Of a stretch of 49,906 nucleotides of DNA, positions 44,301 through 49,906 are shown piece by piece. The notes beneath the pieces are model-generated. The model searched no databases, was not told the origin of the DNA, and worked only from the letters and a program-made list of their open reading frames with translations. Position numbers and translations under genes: made by a program. This stretch comes from [Mycoplasma] falconis (lineage in GTDB: Bacteria > Bacillota_I > Bacilli_A > Mycoplasmatales > Metamycoplasmataceae): assembly GCF_006385795.1 (NCBI RefSeq), contig NZ_VFSS01000004.1:1-49906 (forward strand), written 5' to 3'. How positions within the stretch are numbered: the stretch's first letter is position 1; every line of letters begins with the position of its first letter.

Positions 44301-47300
44301 AACTACTGCATAACTTTTAATAGCAAAAGTTGGATAAGCTGAGTACATTCTGTCGAAACCTTTTTGGTTAACAAAAATAATTGCTTGGGTTTTAGGATCT
44401 ACTTGCAAATTCTCTTCGTTAACAACTGGATATAAGTAATCAGCACTTGAATCAACACCAATAATTAAATATTGTTGATTATTAATTACAATTTTATATT
44501 CACTAGGTAATTCTTCAATAAATAGTTGCATTGAATATGGATCACTTAGATACTTACTAATATCTCCTTCGTAAACTTTTTTATTGTTATTAGCAAAATA
44601 TCCGTAATTTACCTTAGCTAAATAAGAACCGGCATCGGTGTAAGAAATTGCATTAGGTATAGTAATAGGTTCGATTGTTTTCAAAACTGCTTTTTTAACT
44701 GATTCAGTAACATTAATATCAAATATTATTAAGTCCGAACCATCCTCAGCAACAATTAAATTTTTAAAAATATTATTAATTACCGCTACGTCTAAATCGA
44801 TTGATTCATCGGTTTTTGAAGCTACCTTTTTAGATTTAGGGATAAATGTTTGTGAAACTGCTAAATATTGTTTTCTAATGTCGTCGATAGTAGCAAAACG
44901 TAAGTTATTTAAAACTTGTTTAACAATATAAACTAAATTACCTTCGTTAGGATTTGGAGAAACTGCGTAATATAAAACAATTTGAGGAAAACTGATTAAT
45001 ACAAATGGATTAATTAACATACCTGGGATATTAAAAATTTGTAATGAGCTTTGTAGATATCCGGCTGATAATGTATTTTTGTATAGTAAATCAAAGCTAT
45101 AATCATCACTTATTAAAGGAGTGATTTCATTTTTACCATTAGCAATAAAATTGTTAACAAATAATTTTGTAGCATTTAGGTAATTAGTTGGCATTTCTGA
45201 ACTTGAAGCTAGTAAACCTAAGTTTTGACTTAATTCATAACTATTATCATCAAAAATATTTTTAATTTGTTTCAATACTTCTTGATCTTTAATACCTAAA
45301 TTAGTTAAAGAATTAAAGAAATTGTTATAAATTTCTTTTTTAGCTAATAAGTTTTCAAATAATTTATTTCCTTCGTAACTTTGAGCATTAGCATATGCAA
45401 TTCTTAATGAAGTAGATTGATAATCTTTGTCAGCTCCTAAAACACCAAAACTAGGAATTGGATTTCTAACCTTTTTAAAGTTAGCGATTTCATTTAAAAT
45501 TTCTGGGTTTAAAGAAGCTTCTAAGAAACCAGTTAAAATAGCACTAATTTGTTTATAGTCTAATTTCTTATGAGTTATATAAACTATTTTCTTTTCGCCA
45601 GTTACTAAATCGGTTTCAATTTTTGATTCAACATCTGCTAATTCATTTAATTTATAAGCCAATTTAATTCAAATAGCGTATAAAGATAAAACATTTTGAG
45701 TTAAATTAGAACCATTAACACCTAATAGTTGTGCTACATTAGGAGCTAAAACATTATGAATAGATTTTAAAACCTCTATATCGTCTTTATGTTTAGATGA
45801 ATTAGCATCAAAAGAAGCAGAATAATAAGCTAAATCTCAATATGAATTGATATCTTTTATATTTAAAGTTTCATTGAAATCATATTTGTCTTGTTTGTTA
45901 TAAAAACCATTTGGTTTTAGCAAGGTAATAATTTCTCTGTATTTAGCTATTTTAACTAAAACATTAGCTAAATCATCTAATTCGTGAGCATCAATTATTA
46001 AATCATTAGTTAAAAAGTTGTATTCATCTAAGGTTAATTTTGGTTGATCATTATTCTTTAAAACGTTTTTGATTTTTAATGATAACTTATCAATATCTTC
46101 AATGTTGTATTTATCAAATGAATATTTGTATTTATTATCATTTGAAGAAGCAGTTAAATTAGACAAGCTAGTTAAATCTCAAATAGAAATTTTTTGATTA
46201 TCTTTTGCTGGGTAAGCTAAAGTTCAATCTTTATTAATTTTTTCAGTTTTAGAAGAAAGATTAAATAAAGTAATAATTGCATCTTGAATTTGACTTACTT
46301 TACCAAAATTATCGTCATATCCCATAATAGAAACAGTAGCCGATAAAGCAGAAGCTATATAATCAGATTTTTGTAAACTTTCAGTATTAAAGTTATTATA
46401 AATTCTACCGTTAGCAGTTATCGGATATGTTTCGTGTTTAATTAAATATTCTAAATTTTCAATAAATTTATTTAAGTCAAAGTTTTGAATTATGGTGTAA
46501 AGACCTGCTCCGATATTTTTATATTTATCGGCGTTATCATTACCATTTAACTTATTAAATAAATCTTTAACTTCTTGTTTTTGGCTTTCTGATAAATTAG
46601 TTTTATTAACTTGTAATCATTTTTGATAAATACTGTTAGTTGATTCTGGACTTAAAACTTTTTCAAAATCAATAGTATTAATTAAATTTACTAAAGCTGT
46701 TTTTAATTTATAGCTATCAACAGATTGTAAAAAGCTAATTAAAATCCGGTCATGAGACATTGCTCAATATTCTTTATCGACAGCAGTAAATTGTTTATAA
46801 GGATGTTTTTCAAATCAATTTTCAATTATGTTTGAAAATTTAACAAAATCTATTGAATCAATAATTTGTTTTAAAACATCTAAAATAACACTTTTATCTT
46901 CTAAGTAAGAAAGAATATCAATTAAACCTAAATTTAAACTCGGCACTAAAATTGAATTAATGTTAATTAAATGATTTAATTTTGAAAGTTCTGAAACTAA
47001 ATATTCATCTCTTTTAGCTTGTGTATCACCAGAAGTTAAATATTTTTGTTTAAAGTAATCAATAACATTATTTAACATTGATTTTAAAAAGCTGTTTACA
47101 TCAGTTTTTGAATAAACAACTCCACTAGTTTTATCTTCATCATGAATTAAATATTTAATAATTTCTAATAAAGTTTTTTCTAAAACACTGTTATTAATTT
47201 TAGAAGTTGCTAATAGCATGTGTAAGTTATTTTTTTCAATACTGGTTCTAATTGCGTTAAATAATCTTTTTAAATCATCTTTTCTAAAGATTTTTTGTAA

Positions 47301-49682
47301 ATCAGTTGTAGAGATAACCTCAGCAACACGATCAATTAAACCTTTAATTGAGTTTTTTTGGTAAATTTCAGAAGTTAAATCTGGGCTAATTGATCCAAAT
47401 TGAACTGGTAAGTTAATTGAGTTTTTAAAATAAGGATCAACATAAGCTCAACCGTTTTCACCAATATTACCCTTAATTGTATAACCATTAGTTACCATGT
47501 AGTTATATAACTCATTTAAGTTTAAATACTGGTTGTTATTAATATCAATTCGATTTCAAACTGGTTTATTAATAAAACCATCAATAGGAGAGTATTTTAA
47601 AAGAATATATTTACCATCTTCCGGTCTGGTTATAGCTCCAATTATTGTTCCGCCTTGTGGACTTCAAGGTTCGGTAATATCAGTTGTAATTAATAGCAAT
47701 TTACCATTTTTTAAATAAGGTATTTTAGTATTTGGTAAAAAGTCATAGTAATCTTCAAATCTAATATCGGCATCGAAATATTCAACACTTGGAGTATAAG
47801 CTCTAAAAATATTTTGAATTAGTTCTTTAGTATAAACTGAAGGTATTTTTAAAATCTTTTTATTATTAGGGTCTGGTTTTAAAATAAATCTATCAACATT
47901 ATCCTGAGTAATAGAACTATTTAAAATTCCTGGATTTAAAGTTTCATTATACAGTTTATCAACGTTTTGAGTAATACCGTAAATTTGACGATCCTTATCT
48001 CCGGTATTAACAAAATGGAAAACATTTTTTCTTGATGTATCTTCATCAATGGTTTCAACAGTTAAAGATTGTTTAACTCCTATATTATCTTCACCAACTT
48101 CGTTTTTAATTGAATTTAAAATAGATTCATGAGCATAATTTTGGGTTTTTTGATGAATTAAATTTTGATATTCTTTAAGACTGTTAATATCAGAAATGGT
48201 TTTAAATTCCTCAGATGAAACAATTTCTTCTCCATACTTATTAAATTCGACTTGTTTAATAGTATGTAAATTTTTATGATCTAAATTTTGTTTTTCAACT
48301 GGAATTTTTTTGTTTTCTTTTCCACCGTTTCAAGGAGATTTAAAAACTTTATTTAAATCTTCTTTTTCAATTGGTTTAGTTGATTCGGTTTTATATTCTA
48401 ATTTACCACCAATTTTATAGTTAGTCTTAACTGTTTTATCTCAGTAAGTAAAATATAGTAATTTATCATAAGCTTCTGGATTATTTTTTTGATATTCACT
48501 AATAAATTTAAAATATGAACCTTTTCAGTTAGATTCGTTTTCATCTAATTGTTCATTTCAGTTTAAAATATAACGATATCAGTTATAAACTATATCAACC
48601 GAAGTTTCTCTAACGAATTCATAAGGAATTTCATATTCTCCATTTGGAATGTTGTCATAAACAAAAGTTGAAGCTTTTAATAAATGATCTTCTAAATATT
48701 TATCAATATTAATTTCTAATTTAAGTTTATCGCTTGCATTTATAGTTTTATTAGTTGATTTAAAATCATCTTGTAATTTAATAGATGCTTCTAATTTTTG
48801 ATTATCTTCATCAAAAGTTCAATTTCCGTTTGAATTTTTATCTAAACCAAAAAGTTTAGCCACTTCTTCAGGAGAAATAACAGCCAATTTTTGTTCTGCT
48901 TCTCATTGATTATAATCAGCTGTTAAAAATGAAGCTTGTAATGTTTCAACATTTACATAAAGTGGATTAATTATATAAATTTCATCAGCCTTAGTTTGTT
49001 GACCGTTTAATCCTCTTGGTGCATAACTAATAGAAAAAACATTATTAATTGTTGGGTTATGTAAAAGATTTAAAGTTTGACCTTTTTTAACTAAAATTTC
49101 TTTTTTAACAGGGATTACCTTACCGTTTACTTCTTGATATAGTTTAAATTCATAAGGTTTGGTTAATTTAAACTTTTTAATATTATTTGAATTTCAATCA
49201 TCTTGCTTAGCCAATTCAAAACTAACACCACTGTTAGGAATATTAGACTTATAGTATAGATTCATAAAATCTTCAGTACTAATTCTTAAAGATTTATCAG
49301 CAACATTATAATTTGTAAAAGTATCTTTTAAAGGTATATAAGCTTGATATTTATTAGGTAAAGATAAAGAATATGAAAGATTGCTACCATTATGACTATC
49401 TTCAAAAGTAGCGGGTTCAGCAGTTATTTTTTCGTTATCCTCTCCAATTTGATTATAACCAGATTTAGGAATAACACCGTATGAGTTAACATCTAAATCA
49501 ACGGTAATATCATGTAATTTAGACACTTTATCATAAGCATTAATAGTTGATGAATAACTTGTTTTAACATCATTTAATAAAGTAAATAAAAAAGTGGTTA
49601 AAAAAATCAAAATAGTTAAACAAACTATTGTAACTTTATTTCTAGCCAGAGATTTAAATACTTCTTTAAAAAGTCTTTTCAT
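41367..49682 (-). CDS. Giant FtsX/MacB-type ABC transporter permease
   Basis: A single ORF of 2,771 residues: all fragments lie in one frame, and I read every gap between them without finding TAA or TAG; only TGA-Trp codons interrupt. Topology is two FtsX modules, each one helix, an outside domain, then three helices. Module 1: helix 17-37, an outside domain of about 1,820 residues (38-1860), helices about 1861-1883, 1905-1930 and 1958-1982. Module 2: helix 2029-2050, an outside domain of about 590 residues, helices from about 2640 to 2755. FtsX signatures are seen in EARNKVIGILRAQGYKSKEI and SNQRSIATFSVLGYTNKEKI. It probably exports or remodels surface lipoproteins or peptides with the overlapping ATPase. 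Confidence 0.92.
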
Positions 49683-49906
49683 ATTCTCTCTTTTCTAGGG
49701 CGATACCTTTAAATATTTTTAAATTATTTATAATAATTTATAAATTATACAATTTTAAGTTTTTAGATTAGACAAAATAATAACCGCGACTGTTATACTA
49801 AATTAAGATTAAGTCAAATTTAATTTAACTTAAATTTATTAATAAATAAAGGGAAAAAAATATTTTTTAAACCTATTGAACTGAAATTAAATAAAAAATA
49901 TAAGCC
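49683..49906. other. Upstream region of the exporter operon, window end
   Basis: 224 bp without a credible ORF on either strand. It contains the exporter's promoter at 49744-49749 and a leader of about 55 nt with a GAGAG-like ribosome-binding site. Nothing identifiable is seen to the right of this. Confidence 0.45.
49744..49749 (-). promoter_or_regulatory. -10 box TATAAT of the ABC exporter operon
   Basis: TATAAT on the minus strand about 60 nt upstream of the permease ATG, preceded directly by TTG. Confidence 0.5.

Noticed and set aside
41415..49682. Nine or more separate ORFs in the permease region
   Set aside because: All lie in one frame and are broken only by TGA, which is Trp here. 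Reading the gaps shows no TAA or TAG, so it is one gene.

Overview
The window reads as chromosome of a mollicute, most likely a Mycoplasma of the hominis/synoviae type (Metamycoplasma or Mycoplasmopsis). The DNA is very AT-rich. UGA is read as tryptophan throughout: nearly every long gene is intact only if TGA is a sense codon. Genes are tightly packed, many proteins are lipoproteins, and ComEC, EF-P, SmpB/tmRNA, an ECF transporter and a HinT-P60-P80 locus occur in mycoplasma style. I saw no rRNA, tRNA, CRISPR array, IS element or prophage. No gene-free stretch exceeds about 300 bases.

Layout. 1-5 kb (+): the 3' end of a ComEC-like gene, two tandem related lipoproteins, and a large membrane-anchored DUF885 metallopeptidase. 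5-11 kb (-): deoxynucleoside kinase and hpt, then ecfA1-ecfA2-ecfT-ligA. 11-16.5 kb (-): a membrane protein, folD, a DUF2188 protein, ssrA (tmRNA) directly behind smpB, then the operon efp / small protein / transketolase-like protein. 16.6-19.9 kb: nadE (+), an uncharacterised minus-strand group (110 aa, 40 aa and 382 aa), and ppa. 20-29.6 kb (+): ruvA-ruvB, secDF, hisS-aspS-secG-rnr. 29.7-34.9 kb (-): a membrane protein, the rpsL-rpsG-fusA operon, recO and hinT. 34.9-38.9 kb (-): the P80 and P60 partners of HinT. 39-40.3 kb: a LicD-like protein and a small membrane protein. 40.4-49.7 kb (-): an ABC exporter made of one ATPase and one 2,771-residue FtsX/MacB-type permease.

Most genes are housekeeping: DNA repair and replication (ligA, ruvAB, recO), nucleotide and folate metabolism, NAD synthesis, translation and ribosome rescue, protein secretion and RNA decay. 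The surface side comprises lipoproteins, the peptidase, P80/P60 and the giant ABC exporter.

The points most worth a second look are: a transketolase homologue that has lost almost all of its cofactor and catalytic signature residues but is kept intact in the efp operon; the permease with an ectodomain of about 1,800 residues; a recurrent TATAAT-7 nt-ATG arrangement implying many leaderless mRNAs; and an unknown locus where a hairpin and a 40-codon ORF abut the start of a 382-aa protein.
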